Source of the DNA: Paraburkholderia tagetis
GTDB taxonomy: Bacteria > Pseudomonadota > Gammaproteobacteria > Burkholderiales > Burkholderiaceae
NCBI RefSeq assembly: GCF_022213065.1
Contig: NZ_JAKLJA010000003.1
Location: forward strand, 124,001 to 188,000
DNA: 64,000 nt
Direction: 5' to 3'
Under the pieces are notes generated by a model, which did no database searches, was not told where the DNA came from, and was given only the letters and a program-made list of their open reading frames with translations. Below are positions 46,917 through 56,762 of this stretch, piece after piece. The position numbers and the translations under genes were made by a program. Position 1 is the first letter of the stretch. Each line of letters begins with the position of its first letter.

Positions 46917-49900
46917 ATGGCAAAGTTCTTTATCGATCGCCCGATCTTTGCATGGGTGATCGCCATCATTCTGATGCTGGCGGGCGTGGCGTCGGTGTTC
47001 ACGCTGCCGGTCGCGCAGTATCCGACCATCGCGCCGCCGTCCATCCAGATCAGCGCGAACTATCCGGGCGCATCGGCGAAGACGGTGGAAGACACGGTCA
47101 CCCAGGTGATCGAGCAGCAGATGAGCGGTCTCGACCACCTGCTGTATCTTTCGTCGACTTCCGATGACTCGGGCACGGCCACCATCACGCTGACCTTCGC
47201 CGCGGGCACCAACCCTGACATCGCTCAGGTGCAGGTGCAAAACAAGCTGCAGCTCGCCACGCCGGTTCTGCCGCAGGTGGTGCAGCAGCTCGGCATCAAG
47301 GTCACGAAGTCGAGCAGCAGCTTCCTGCTCGTGCTCGCGTTCGTGTCCGAAAACGGCAGCATGACCAAGTACGACCTCGCGAACTACGTGGCGTCGAACG
47401 TGGAAGACCCGATCAGCCGTATCAACGGCGTGGGCACGGTCACGCTGTTCGGCTCGCAGTATGCGATGCGCGTCTGGCTCGATCCGAACAAGCTCACGAA
47501 CTACAGTCTCACGCCTTCGGACGTCTCAACCGCAATCTCCGCGCAGAACGTGCAGATCGCGGGCGGTCAGCTAGGCGGCACGCCATCGGTGGCGGGGCAG
47601 TCGTTCCAGGCGACCATCACCGAATCGACGCTGCTGCACACGCCTGAAGAGTTCGGCAACATTCTGCTGAAGGTGAACCAGGACGGCTCGCAGGTGCGCC
47701 TGAAGGACGTGGCGCGCATCAGCCTCGGCGGCGAGAACTACAACTTCGACACGAAGTACAACGGCGCGCCGACGGCCGGCCTCGGCATCCAGCTCGCGAC
47801 GGGTGCCAACGCGCTGCAGACCGCGAAGCTCGTGCGCCAGAAGATCGACGACCTCTCGAAGTACTTCCCGCACGGCCTCGTCGTGAAGTACCCATACGAC
47901 ACCACGCCGTTCGTGCGCCTGTCGATCGAGGAAGTGATCAAGACGCTGCTCGAAGGCATCGTGCTGGTGTTCCTCGTGATGTACCTGTTCCTGCAGAACC
48001 TGCGCGCGACGTTGATTCCGACTATCGCGGTGCCGGTGGTGCTGCTCGGTACGTTCGCGATCATGGCGGCGGTGGGCTTCTCCATCAATACGCTCTCGAT
48101 GTTCGGTCTCGTGCTCGCCATCGGCCTGCTCGTGGACGACGCCATCGTGGTGGTGGAAAACGTCGAGCGGGTGATGGTGGAAGAGGGGCTGGGGCCGAAG
48201 GAAGCCACGCGCAAGGCGATGGGCCAGATCACCGGCGCACTCGTGGGCGTGGCGCTCGTGCTCTCGGCGGTGTTCGTGCCGGTGGCGTTCTCGGGCGGCT
48301 CGGTCGGCGCCATCTACCGGCAGTTCTCGCTCACGATCGTGGCGGCGATGGTGCTGTCCGTGATGGTCGCGCTGATTCTCACGCCGGCGCTGTGCGCGAC
48401 CATCCTCAAGCCGATCCCGAAGGGCCACCACGAAGAGAAGAAGGGCTTCTTCGGCTGGTTCAACCGCACCTTCGAGACGAGCCGCGACAAGTATCACAGC
48501 GGCGTGCACCACGTGATCAAGCGCTCGGGCCGCTGGCTCATCATCTATCTCGCGCTGATCGTCGCGGTTGGCCTGCTGTTCGCGCGCCTGCCGAAGTCGT
48601 TCCTGCCCGATGAAGACCAGGGCACGATGTTCGTGATCGTGCAGACGCCTTCGGGCTCGACCCAGGAAACCACGGCGCGCACCCTCGCCAACATCCAGAA
48701 CTGGCTGCTCAACGACCAGAAGGACATCGTCGAGTCGACCTTCACGGTGAACGGCTTCAGCTTCGCGGGCCGCGGGCAGAACTCGGGTCTCGTGTTCGTG
48801 CGCCTGAAGGACTACAAGGAGCGCCAGCACGCGGACCAGAAGGTCCAGGCGCTGGTGGGCCGCATGTTCGCTCACTACGCGGGCTACAAGGACGCGATGG
48901 TGATTCCGGTGAATCCGCCTTCGATTCCTGAACTGGGCACGGCCTCGGGCTTCGACTTCGAGCTGCAGGATCGCGGCGGTGTCGGCCATGAGAAGCTGAT
49001 GGAAGCGCGCAACATGCTGCTCGGCATGGCCGCGAAGGATCCGTCGCTCGCGCTCGTGCGTCCGAACGGCCTGAACGACACCCCGCAGTACAAGGTGAAC
49101 GTCGACCGCGAAAAGGCGAACGCGCTTGGCGTGACGTCGGCTGCGATCGACCAGACTTTCTCGATCGCGTGGGCGTCGCAGTACGTGAACAACTTCCTCG
49201 ATACGGACGGTCGTATCAAGAAGGTGTACGTGCAGTCCGACGCGCCGTTCCGCATGACGCCGGACGACATGAACATCTGGTACGTGCGCAACAGCTCGGG
49301 CGGGATGGTGCCGTTCAGTTCGTTCGCGACCGGCCACTGGACCTATGGGTCGCCCAAGCTCGAGCGCTACAACGGCATCTCGGCGATGGAAATCCAGGGG
49401 CAGGCGGGGCCGGGCAAGTCGACGGGCCAGGCCATGACGGCCATGGAGAAAATCGCGGCGAAGCTGCCCGCGGGCATCGGCTACGAGTGGACGGGCCTGT
49501 CGTTCCAGGAAATCCAGTCGGGTTCGCAGGCGCCGATCCTCTACGGCATCTCGATCCTCGTTGTGTTCCTGTGTCTCGCGGCGCTCTACGAGAGCTGGTC
49601 GATTCCGTTCGCGGTCATCATGGTGGTGCCGCTCGGCGTGCTCGGCGCGCTGCTCGCGGTGACGCTGCGCGGCCTCGAGAACGACGTGTTCTTCCAGGTG
49701 GGTCTGCTGACCACCGTGGGTCTTTCGGCGAAGAACGCGATTCTGATCGTGGAATTCGCGCGAGACCTGCAGGCGGAAGGGAAGATGGGACCGATCGAGG
49801 CGGCGCTCGAAGCTTCGCGACTGCGTCTGCGGCCGATTCTGATGACGTCGATGGCGTTCATTCTCGGCGTGCTGCCGCTCGCGATCAGTAACGGCGCGGG

Positions 49901-50144
49901 CTCGGCTTCGCAGCACGCGATCGGCACGGGCGTGATCGGCGGGATGATCACCGCAACGTTCCTCGCGATCTTCATGATCCCGATGTTCTTCGTGGTGATC
50001 CGCGCGAAGTTCGCCGGCGAGAAGGAAGACGCTGACGTCGCGCTCCAGCATTACGAAGAGCACCACGCGCACGATCACGACGACGAGAACGGCGGCAGCG
50101 CTGGCGGCAGCGGTGACAACGGCCAGGGCAAGGAAGGACATTGA
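46917..50144 (+). CDS. bpeB: RND multidrug efflux transporter, inner-membrane pump
   Basis: A 1075-residue AcrB/MexB-type (HAE1) pump. [23 protein letters not shown] is the classic start. The proton-relay pair is in [20 protein letters not shown] and the relay Lys in [35 protein letters not shown] is helix 6. It exchanges protons for drugs across the inner membrane, as a trimer with BpeA and the outer-membrane channel. The last 35 residues are unusual: His/Asp/Gly-rich ([12 protein letters not shown]). GGGAG stands 8 bases upstream of the ATG. Confidence 0.97.
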   Translation: MAKFFIDRPIFAWVIAIILMLAGVASVFTLPVAQYPTIAPPSIQISANYPGASAKTVEDTVTQVIEQQMSGLDHLLYLSSTSDDSGTATITLTFAAGTNPDIAQVQVQNKLQLATPVLPQVVQQLGIKVTKSSSSFLLVLAFVSENGSMTKYDLANYVASNVEDPISRINGVGTVTLFGSQYAMRVWLDPNKLTNYSLTPSDVSTAISAQNVQIAGGQLGGTPSVAGQSFQATITESTLLHTPEEFGNILLKVNQDGSQVRLKDVARISLGGENYNFDTKYNGAPTAGLGIQLATGANALQTAKLVRQKIDDLSKYFPHGLVVKYPYDTTPFVRLSIEEVIKTLLEGIVLVFLVMYLFLQNLRATLIPTIAVPVVLLGTFAIMAAVGFSINTLSMFGLVLAIGLLVDDAIVVVENVERVMVEEGLGPKEATRKAMGQITGALVGVALVLSAVFVPVAFSGGSVGAIYRQFSLTIVAAMVLSVMVALILTPALCATILKPIPKGHHEEKKGFFGWFNRTFETSRDKYHSGVHHVIKRSGRWLIIYLALIVAVGLLFARLPKSFLPDEDQGTMFVIVQTPSGSTQETTARTLANIQNWLLNDQKDIVESTFTVNGFSFAGRGQNSGLVFVRLKDYKERQHADQKVQALVGRMFAHYAGYKDAMVIPVNPPSIPELGTASGFDFELQDRGGVGHEKLMEARNMLLGMAAKDPSLALVRPNGLNDTPQYKVNVDREKANALGVTSAAIDQTFSIAWASQYVNNFLDTDGRIKKVYVQSDAPFRMTPDDMNIWYVRNSSGGMVPFSSFATGHWTYGSPKLERYNGISAMEIQGQAGPGKSTGQAMTAMEKIAAKLPAGIGYEWTGLSFQEIQSGSQAPILYGISILVVFLCLAALYESWSIPFAVIMVVPLGVLGALLAVTLRGLENDVFFQVGLLTTVGLSAKNAILIVEFARDLQAEGKMGPIEAALEASRLRLRPILMTSMAFILGVLPLAISNGAGSASQHAIGTGVIGGMITATFLAIFMIPMFFVVIRAKFAGEKEDADVALQHYEEHHAHDHDDENGGSAGGSGDNGQGKEGH

Positions 50145-50145
50145 G

Positions 50146-51699
50146 ATGCATAAACTATCCGTAATTGCAGTGGCCGCCACAGTGGCCACCGCCGTTCTCG
50201 CGGGTTGCACGATGGCGCCGCGGTATCACCGGCCCGAGGCGCCGGTGTCGCAGGACTTCCCGCAGGGCGGCGTCTACGCGACGCAGCCAGGCGCTGCGGG
50301 CGAGAACGGCCAGCCTGGCCATGGCGCCAATGGCGCCGTGGCCACCGATATCGGCTGGCGCGACTTCTTCGTCGATACGCGTTTGCAGCAACTGGTCGAG
50401 ATCGCGCTGAAGAACAACCGCAACCTGCGCGTTTCGGTGCTCAACGTCGAGGCGGCGCGCGCGCAGTATCAGATCACGCGCTCCGAGTTGTTCCCGGCCA
50501 TCAACGGCGTCGCCACGGAATCGCGCTCGCGTGTGCCCAAGGCGTTCCAGACCGCGCGTGAGAATCCGTACAGCGTCTACAACGTGGGTGTGCAGGCATC
50601 CTGGGAAATCGACTTCTGGGGGCGCGTGCGCAGCCTGAAGGACCAGGCGCTGGCGCAGTACCTCGCGACGGCCTATGCGCGCAAGGCGGCCGAGATCGCG
50701 CTCGTTTCGCAGGTCGCCGATCAGTACCTGACGATGCTCGCCGACGACGACCTGCTCAAGGTCACGCAGGAGACGCTCAAGACGGCGCAGGACTCGTACA
50801 ACATCGCGAAGGCGCAGTTCGATACGGGCACCGGCACCGAGCTCGATTTGCGCCAGGCGCAGACCGTGGTCGAGAACGCGCAGGCCAACATGCAGGCGCA
50901 ACTCCGGGCGAGGGCACAGGCCGAGAACGCGCTCGTGCTGCTGATTGGCGAGCCGTTGCCGGCGGATCTGCCGCAAGGCCTGCCGCTCGACGGCCAGGCG
51001 CTGGTCGCCGACATTCCGGCGGGACTGCCTTCGGACCTGCTCACGCGGCGTCCGGACATCATGCAGGCCGAGGAAACGCTGCTCGCGGCAAACGCCAACA
51101 TTGGCGCGGCGCGTGCGGCGTTCTTCCCGAAGATCTCGCTCACGGCGGCGTTCGGCACCGAAAGCCTCTCGCTGGGCGGGCTCTTCAAGGCGGGCACGGC
51201 GGCATGGAGCTTCGTGCCGCAGATCACGCTGCCGATCTTCGAGGGCGGCGCGAACATCGCGAACCTCGATCTCGCGAACGTCCAGAAGCGCATCGAAATC
51301 GCCAACTACGAGAAGTCGATCCAGTCGGCGTTCCGCGAAGTGGCCGATGGTCTGGCGGCGCGCGGCACCTACGATCAGCAGATCGCGGCGCTCGAGCGCA
51401 GCACCTTCGCGAACCAGCGTGGGCTCGACCTGTCGGAGCTGCGCTACAAGAACGGCGTGGACAGCTATCTGCCGGTGCTGTCCGCGCAGACCAGCCTTTA
51501 CACGGCACAGCAGTCGCTCGTCACGGCGCGGCTCGCACGGCTGACCAACCTCGTCGATCTGTATCGTGCGCTGGGTGGTGGCTGGATCGAGCACGCGGGC
51601 GAGACGCCGCGGCCGGCCGATGCACCGGTCGACTACGGCGCGGCCAGCGCGCCGGCGGCAGCTTCTGCGCCGGCGGCAAAGGCGGCAACTGCAGGCTGA
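50146..51699 (+). CDS. oprB: RND efflux outer-membrane channel lipoprotein, OprM/OprB type
   Basis: A 517-residue TolC-like factor of the NodT group. Lipoprotein signal with VLAGC (Cys 21), then two outer-membrane efflux repeats (IALKNNRNLRVSVLNVEAARAQYQITRSELFP and ANIGAARAAFFPKISLTAAFG). VGVQASWEIDFWGRVRSLKDQALAQYLAT is typical. Its ATG is one base after the bpeB stop, showing translational coupling. The C terminus is Ala/Pro-rich. A strong terminator follows. Confidence 0.95.
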   Translation: MHKLSVIAVAATVATAVLAGCTMAPRYHRPEAPVSQDFPQGGVYATQPGAAGENGQPGHGANGAVATDIGWRDFFVDTRLQQLVEIALKNNRNLRVSVLNVEAARAQYQITRSELFPAINGVATESRSRVPKAFQTARENPYSVYNVGVQASWEIDFWGRVRSLKDQALAQYLATAYARKAAEIALVSQVADQYLTMLADDDLLKVTQETLKTAQDSYNIAKAQFDTGTGTELDLRQAQTVVENAQANMQAQLRARAQAENALVLLIGEPLPADLPQGLPLDGQALVADIPAGLPSDLLTRRPDIMQAEETLLAANANIGAARAAFFPKISLTAAFGTESLSLGGLFKAGTAAWSFVPQITLPIFEGGANIANLDLANVQKRIEIANYEKSIQSAFREVADGLAARGTYDQQIAALERSTFANQRGLDLSELRYKNGVDSYLPVLSAQTSLYTAQQSLVTARLARLTNLVDLYRALGGGWIEHAGETPRPADAPVDYGAASAPAAASAPAAKAATAG

Positions 51700-51742
51700 T
51701 CGACCCGAACGCAGATTGCGTTTTACGCAGCACGAGTGAAAA

Positions 51743-51770
51743 ACGCCACGGGAGACCGTGGCGTTTTTTT
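51743..51770 (+). terminator. Intrinsic terminator of the efflux operon
   Basis: ACGCCACGG (51743-51751), GAGA loop, CCGTGGCGT (51756-51764), then T to 51770; preceded by A. Confidence 0.9.
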
Positions 51771-51810
51771 ATGGCGATTCGATTTGGCCGTTCGACTTGA
51801 CGCCCAAAAC

Positions 51811-51840
51811 AAAAAAGGCGTCACGGTTTCCCGTGACGCC
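51811..51840 (-). terminator. Intrinsic terminator of the NCS2 permease gene
   Basis: GGCGTCACGG (51817-51826) and CCGTGACGCC (51831-51840) pair perfectly; the six A at 51811-51816 become the T run on the minus strand. It ends the permease transcript arriving from the right. Confidence 0.85.
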
Positions 51841-51902
51841 AAACCAGCAAAAGGCCCCGGCACGCGTATTCGTCACGCGGCCGAGGCGCCTCTCGCGTCG
51901 AC

Positions 51903-53345
51903 TCAGTGTGCCGCCGCGCGCGGCATGCCCTGACCAGCTTCCGGTGCTTGCTCTTCGTTCGACTGGGTGCCGTCGAAGTCGTGACCGACCTGGTGGATGT
52001 CGTGTTCCGCGGCTGCCTCGCTCTTTGCGCCGTTGAAAATCAGGTTCAGGACCACTGCCGAAACCGAAGCGAGCAAGATGCCGCTATGGAGCAGCGGCGA
52101 GAGCGCCGGCGGCAGTTGCGAGAAGAACTTCGGCGAGACCACCGGCACGAGGCCAAAGCCCACGCTCACGGCCACGATGAACAGGTTGTGGTGGTTCTTC
52201 ACGAAGTCGACCTTCGAGAGCACCTTGATGCCGTTTGCGGCCACCATGCCGAACATCACGAGGCCCGCGCCGCCCAGCACGAAGGGGGGCACCGAGGCAA
52301 CGACCTGCGCCATCTTCGGGAACAGACCGAGCGCCACCAGAATCACGCCACCGGTTGCGCAGACAAAGCGGCTCTTCACGCCCGTCACGCCGATGAGGCC
52401 GACGTTCTGCGAGAACGAGGTGTGCGGGAACGAGTTGAAGATGCCGCCGATCATCGTGCCCAGACCGTCGACACGCAGGCCGCGAACGAGCGTTGCCTGA
52501 TCGACCGGACGATCCACCATGTCGCCTACGGCGAGGAACATGCCCGTCGACTCGATGAAGGTCACGAACATCACGATCACCATCGTCGCGATCGGCAGGA
52601 TGTGGAATTGCGGCAGGCCGAAGTGGAACGGCATCACGAAGCCCATCCACTGTGCGTGCGAGACGCCGTCGAGGTTCACGAGGCCCAGTGCCATCGCGAT
52701 CGCGAAACCCGCCACGATGCCGAGCAGCACCGAGATGTTGGCGATGAAGCCGCGGCCGAACTTGTTGATCAGGAGAATCAGCATCAGCACGACGAGCGAC
52801 AGGCCGAGGTAGACCGGGGCGCCGTAGTTCGGGTTGCCCACGCCGCCTGCTGCCCAGTTGATGCCCACTTCCATCAGCGAAAGGCCGATCACCGCGATCA
52901 CCGTGCCCACCACGACAGGCGGGAAGAATCGCAGCAACTTGCCGATCATGGGTGAGATCACAATGCCAATCGCGCCGGCCGCGATGGTCGAGCCGAAGAT
53001 GTCGAGAATGCCCAGTGAGGGATTCGTGCCGATGGCGATCATCGGGCCGACCGAGGCGAACGTGCAGCCCATGATGACAGGCAGGCGGATACCGAAGATC
53101 CACAGGCCGAGCGTCTGGATCAGCGTGGCGATACCACAGGCGAACAGGTCGGCGCTGATGAGGAACGCCACCTGGTCTTTTGGCAGTCCGACGGCGCCGC
53201 CGACGATGAGCGGCACGGCAACCGCACCCGCGTACATCACGAGAACGTGCTGGATACCGAGCGTGAGAAGCTGGCCGAACGGCAGGCGCTCGTCAACCGG
53301 GTGGACCTGGCTGCGAGCCTGGCTTTGACTAGCCTTGGGATGCAT
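51903..53345 (-). CDS. NCS2-family nucleobase:cation symporter (uracil/xanthine/urate type)
   Basis: A 480-residue permease with about fourteen membrane segments. LGIQHVLVMYAGAVAVPLIVGGAVGLP at the start, VIMGCTFASVGPMIAIG, TFIESTGMFLAVGDMVDRPV and the NCS2 motif SQNVGLIGVTGVKSRFVCATGG are family marks. The N-x-G-x4-T-G form of the motif fits the purine branch (XanQ/UacT) better than uracil permease UraA, so xanthine or urate uptake is the best guess. GGAG lies 9 bases before the ATG. No purine-breakdown gene is adjacent. Confidence 0.9.
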   Translation of the reverse strand: MHPKASQSQARSQVHPVDERLPFGQLLTLGIQHVLVMYAGAVAVPLIVGGAVGLPKDQVAFLISADLFACGIATLIQTLGLWIFGIRLPVIMGCTFASVGPMIAIGTNPSLGILDIFGSTIAAGAIGIVISPMIGKLLRFFPPVVVGTVIAVIGLSLMEVGINWAAGGVGNPNYGAPVYLGLSLVVLMLILLINKFGRGFIANISVLLGIVAGFAIAMALGLVNLDGVSHAQWMGFVMPFHFGLPQFHILPIATMVIVMFVTFIESTGMFLAVGDMVDRPVDQATLVRGLRVDGLGTMIGGIFNSFPHTSFSQNVGLIGVTGVKSRFVCATGGVILVALGLFPKMAQVVASVPPFVLGGAGLVMFGMVAANGIKVLSKVDFVKNHHNLFIVAVSVGFGLVPVVSPKFFSQLPPALSPLLHSGILLASVSAVVLNLIFNGAKSEAAAEHDIHQVGHDFDGTQSNEEQAPEAGQGMPRAAAH

Positions 53346-53371
53346 GTCGTCTCTCTCCGTCTTTCGTTTCA

Positions 53372-53393
53372 GAATATGGGCTCAAAGGTATTC
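53372..53393 (-). promoter_or_regulatory. Small hairpin in the 5' leader of the NCS2 permease
   Basis: GAATA (53372-53376) and TATTC (53389-53393) flank a 12-base loop, 27-48 bases before the permease ATG on the minus strand. Permeases of this family can be controlled by small xanthine-binding hairpins near the ribosome site; I cannot confirm a match to that class by eye. Confidence 0.25.
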
Positions 53394-53960
53394 GCGACGA
53401 AAAGAAGCAGCAAGACCACTGGAGACTATTCCGTGCTTTCCGGGGGCGATATGCGCGCGGGGTGCGCGGCTCCTTATATCGGGGTAGGATCAGGGGGTGC
53501 GCAACGCTGTGCACACCCGCGCGGCGATGCTGCGGCGCATCGTATGGGTGCGCGTCCAACGTCCAGATGCAGCGTTGAGCCCGGTTTTGAGGTGATTTCA
53601 GGCGCTAACCGCGCGTTAACCGGTATTGCGTAGTATGGCGGGTGGTGAATGCGACGCTAGCTCGGGCGCATCTTAAGGGCCATGTCGCGACGATCCAGGC
53701 ACCGGTCGGACCCCGACACACATGGCCGGATCGTTATGATCTATATTTCGCTTTCCGCATGTGAGGCATTTTGCATGTTGAAAAAGGCCTCCGGGTTAAC
53801 CCGTGAGTGCGTGCGATTTGCATCATTTTTGAGCATCTGCGAAACCCTCCGCGGAACCTTCGTTTTGCTCGCTCCAGCGTCGTGCGCAACACCGTTTTCC
53901 GGCATCGCCCGGCACTGATTTCGCGCCGACCTCAACTATTTTCCCCCCAAGCCACTTCGC
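53394..53960. other. Divergent region between the NCS2 permease and xylulokinase, with a 12-bp palindrome
   Basis: About 570 bases without a convincing gene; 53735-53870 is AT-richer than its surroundings. CGGGTTAACCCG at 53792-53803 is a perfect 12-base palindrome, 158 bases before xylB, and GTTAACC occurs again near 53615. Such GTTAAC-centred sites could bind a sugar-responsive repressor, but no regulator gene lies nearby. Confidence 0.45.
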
Positions 53961-55547
53961 ATGAACGCATCACAGACGCGCTTTCTCGGTATCGACCTGG
54001 GCACCGGTTCGCTCAAAGTCGTCATCGTCGATGAGACGCTCGCCGAGCGGGCCGCCGCGAGCGTTGCGTATAACCTTGAGACGCCGCAGCCGGGCTGGGC
54101 CGAGATCGACGTCGAACGCTGGTGGGACGCGCTCGTGCTGGCCTGCGAGCGCCTGCCCGCGAGCGAGCGCGCATTGGTGCGCGCGATTGGCTTCTCAGGC
54201 CAGATGCATGGCGTCGTGCCAACCGACGCGGCGGGCCAGGCGCTGCGTCCCGCCATGCTATGGCCCGACACGCGGGCGCGTGCGTTGCTCGATGCCTGGC
54301 CCGGTGCCGGGCTCGGCCTCCGGTCCGACGCCGGGCTCGGCGCCTGGTCAGATAACGAAGCGCATCCGCAGCCGAATCCCGTTGCGCCCGGCATGGCGGG
54401 ACCACTGCTGTACTGGCTGATGCGGCACGAGCGTGCCACGGCCGATGCCACGCGCTGGGCGCTGCAGCCGAAGGACTGGCTGCGGGTGCGTCTCGCGGGC
54501 GGTGCGCATGCGCGGAGCGAAGCCTTCGTGGCCGATCCGTCCGATGCTTGCGCGACCGCGCTCGCCGCGCCCGATGGCGCGTGGGACGTCGCGCTGATCG
54601 AGCGGTTCGGCTTGCCGGTGCGCTGGTTTGCGCCGCTCGCGCCATCGTCGGCGGCGAGCGGCACACTTTGCCCGGAGGCCGCGCGCGCGCTCGGCCTGCC
54701 CGCCGGCATCGTGCTCGCGACGGGCGCCGGCGACACGCCGTGCGCGGTGCTCGGCAGCGGTCTGCGCGACGATGGCGACGCCTTGCTGACCACGGGCACG
54801 GGCGGGCAGATCGTCGTCACGTCGAGCGCGGAGCCGCCTGCGCGGCGCGGCCTGCATCGCTACCGCTCGGCGAGCGGCGGCTGGTACGCGATGGCCGCGA
54901 TGCAGAACGTGGGCGTGGCGCTCGAAGCGGCGCGTGGCTGGCTGTCCTGCGACTGGAACGAGGCCTACGAAGAGGCCTTCGCCGCGCCGCCTTCGCAGAC
55001 GCTCACGTTCTTGCCGTACCTGAGCGGCGAGCGCTCGCCGTGGCTCGACCCCGCGGCGCGCGGCGGCTGGCTCGGCGCGGGTCTCGGCGACACGCGCGGC
55101 GTGCTGATGCGCGCCGCGTTCGAGGGCGTGGCGTTCGCGTTGCGTGCGGGGCTCGACGCCTTGCGCGGTGCGCCGGGTGCACATGTGGCTGATGCGGCTG
55201 ATGGGGCTGATGCGGCAGGCACAGTCGATATCGATGGAGGCGGCACGCCGCATGCGCGCATCGCGGTGCTCAAGCTCGCGGGCGGCGGCTCCGTCGACGC
55301 GCGCTGGCGGCAATTGCTCGCCGACGTGCTGGGCGCGCAGCTCGACGCCATCGACTGCCCGAATGCGGCAGCGCGCGGTGCGGCGCTGCTGGGCGGCGTT
55401 GCCTGCGGGCATTGGCGCATGGACGAACTCGCGGCGTTCGCGCCCGCCGCGACATGCGTGGCGCAGCCGCGCGCCGACGCCGCGCTGGCGCAACGCTACG
55501 CGCGCTTCATCGATCTGTATGGCCGCGTGCGGACGTGGTTCGCATAG
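53961..55547 (+). CDS. xylB: Xylulokinase (FGGY family)
   Basis: A 528-residue carbohydrate kinase. FLGIDLGTGSLKVVIVD is the N-terminal phosphate loop, AIGFSGQMHGVVPTD the xylulokinase-type substrate motif, ATGAGDTPCAVLGSGL and LLTTGTGGQIVVT the second domain, and KLAGGGSVDARWRQLLADVLG the FGGY signature region. It phosphorylates D-xylulose made from xylose or D-arabitol. An inserted low-complexity stretch AHVADAADGADAAGTVDIDG (from 9-base units at about 55180-55215) lengthens it. Polyol uptake genes lie at 60073-64000, which may supply substrate. Confidence 0.9.
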   Translation: MNASQTRFLGIDLGTGSLKVVIVDETLAERAAASVAYNLETPQPGWAEIDVERWWDALVLACERLPASERALVRAIGFSGQMHGVVPTDAAGQALRPAMLWPDTRARALLDAWPGAGLGLRSDAGLGAWSDNEAHPQPNPVAPGMAGPLLYWLMRHERATADATRWALQPKDWLRVRLAGGAHARSEAFVADPSDACATALAAPDGAWDVALIERFGLPVRWFAPLAPSSAASGTLCPEAARALGLPAGIVLATGAGDTPCAVLGSGLRDDGDALLTTGTGGQIVVTSSAEPPARRGLHRYRSASGGWYAMAAMQNVGVALEAARGWLSCDWNEAYEEAFAAPPSQTLTFLPYLSGERSPWLDPAARGGWLGAGLGDTRGVLMRAAFEGVAFALRAGLDALRGAPGAHVADAADGADAAGTVDIDGGGTPHARIAVLKLAGGGSVDARWRQLLADVLGAQLDAIDCPNAAARGAALLGGVACGHWRMDELAAFAPAATCVAQPRADAALAQRYARFIDLYGRVRTWFA

Positions 55548-55645
55548 GCGTCGTAGCGAGCCGCACGACGTCACGGTTCGATGTTTCAACGCGTCTGAAT
55601 GGTTTCCCTGCCGCGCATTGAAATGAACCTCCAGGTTGCGCTCGC

Positions 55646-55786
55646 ATGGAAGGTAAGATCGACATCGACGATCCGCTCGCGCAGATGTTGCGCCTCGATC
55701 GGATCGAGGCGCTCGATGCGATCAATGCGGGCTTTGACCTGACGAAGAAGGGCGAATCGATTTGCCCGCTTGTCCTTTACCCATAG
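55646..55786 (+). pseudogene. Remnant of S-(hydroxymethyl)glutathione dehydrogenase (C terminus)
   Basis: A 46-codon frame with sequence MEGKIDIDDPLAQMLRLDRI, then EALDAINAGFDLTKKGESIC and PLVLYP. This matches the last part of class III alcohol dehydrogenase (FrmA/AdhC), which ends YMEGKIDIDDLITH..LPLERINEGFDLMHKGESIRSVVVY. The rest of the gene (about 320 codons) is absent; before 55646 there is only unrelated DNA and the end of xylB. It stands 12 bases before fghA, exactly where frmA is normally placed, so it is a deletion scar rather than a real small gene. Confidence 0.8.
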
Positions 55787-55798
55787 CGAGGGCTAGAG

Positions 55799-56644
55799 AT
55801 GCTGGACCAGATTGAAGAGCACGCGTGTCATGGCGGCGTGCAGCGTATCTACAAACACGACTCGAAAACGATTGGTTTGCCGATGCGCTTTTCGGTGTAT
55901 CTGCCGCCGCAGGCGCGCGAGCGCAAGGTGCCGGGCCTGTTCTATCTGGCGGGTCTGACCTGCACGGAGGAGACCTTCCCGATCAAGGCAGGCGCGCAGC
56001 GCTTCGCCGCGCAGCACGGCATCGCGCTGATTGCGCCCGATACGAGCCCGCGCGGCGCGAACGTGCCCGGCGAAGCCGAAGCCTGGGACTTCGGCGTGGG
56101 CGCGGGCTTCTATATCGATGCCACGCGCGAGCCGTGGTCGAAGCATTGGCGCATGTACTCGTATGTCCGCGACGAGCTGCGCGAGGCCGTGACGGCGAAC
56201 CTGCCCGTGGACGGTGCGCGGCTCGGCGTCTTCGGCCATTCGATGGGCGGGCACGGCGCCTTGATGCTCGCGCTGCGCAACCCCGATATCTACCGCTCGG
56301 TGTCGGCGTTCGCGCCGATCGCGGCGCCCACGCGCTGCCCGTGGGGCGAGAAGGCGTTCAGTGGCTATCTGGGCGACGACCGCGAGGCGTGGAAGCAGTA
56401 CGACGCGAGCGAGCTGGTGGGCAAGGCTGCACACAAGTTCGAAGCCGGCATCCTCGTCGATCAGGGCCTGGCCGATGCGTTCCTGCCGAACCAGTTGAAT
56501 CCGGACGTGTTCGAAGCCGCGTGCAAGGCGGCGGGGCAGCCGCTCACGCTGCGCCGTCACGAGGGCTACGATCACGGCTACTTCTTCATCCAGAGCTTTA
56601 TCGAAGACCATCTCGCGCATCATGCGCGGGTGCTTTTGAAGTAA
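55799..56644 (+). CDS. fghA: S-formylglutathione hydrolase
   Basis: A 281-residue esterase-D family enzyme. Nucleophile elbow FGHSMGGHGALMLAL, PVLFYLAGLTCTEE-like oxyanion loop (LFYLAGLTCTEETFPIKAGAQRFAA), Asp in LVDQGLADAFLP and His in EGYDHGYFFIQSF. It hydrolyses S-formylglutathione to formate and glutathione in formaldehyde detoxification. The first enzyme of the route should be encoded just upstream, but only a remnant is left. Now transcribed most likely with xylB. Confidence 0.95.
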   Translation: MLDQIEEHACHGGVQRIYKHDSKTIGLPMRFSVYLPPQARERKVPGLFYLAGLTCTEETFPIKAGAQRFAAQHGIALIAPDTSPRGANVPGEAEAWDFGVGAGFYIDATREPWSKHWRMYSYVRDELREAVTANLPVDGARLGVFGHSMGGHGALMLALRNPDIYRSVSAFAPIAAPTRCPWGEKAFSGYLGDDREAWKQYDASELVGKAAHKFEAGILVDQGLADAFLPNQLNPDVFEAACKAAGQPLTLRRHEGYDHGYFFIQSFIEDHLAHHARVLLK

Positions 56645-56683
56645 CGCGCGCGGCGTTCGTCGACGACTCTGTTACCCGGAAAG

Positions 56684-56722
56684 CGAAACGGCGTTGCCCC
56701 GCGAGGAGCAACGCCGTTTTCG
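56684..56722. terminator. Intrinsic terminator between fghA and znuB
   Basis: AAACGGCGTTGC (56686-56697) and GCAACGCCGTTT (56708-56719) form a perfect 12-bp stem followed by T and preceded by A-rich sequence. It can serve both convergent transcripts. Confidence 0.9.
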
Positions 56723-56762
56723 CATGCGCGCGCCGAATATGTTCAGCGGTGCCTGGCGGCGC

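Noticed and set aside
47571..50210. Long open frame (879 codons) on the minus strand opposite bpeB
   Set aside because: Its product is a His/Arg/Asp-rich chain with no domain, the sign of a mirror frame in GC-rich coding DNA; bpeB on the plus strand is certain.
53682..53918. 78-codon frame in the AT-richer part of the region before xylB
   Set aside because: No ribosome site and no recognisable motif; the composition suits a promoter region better.
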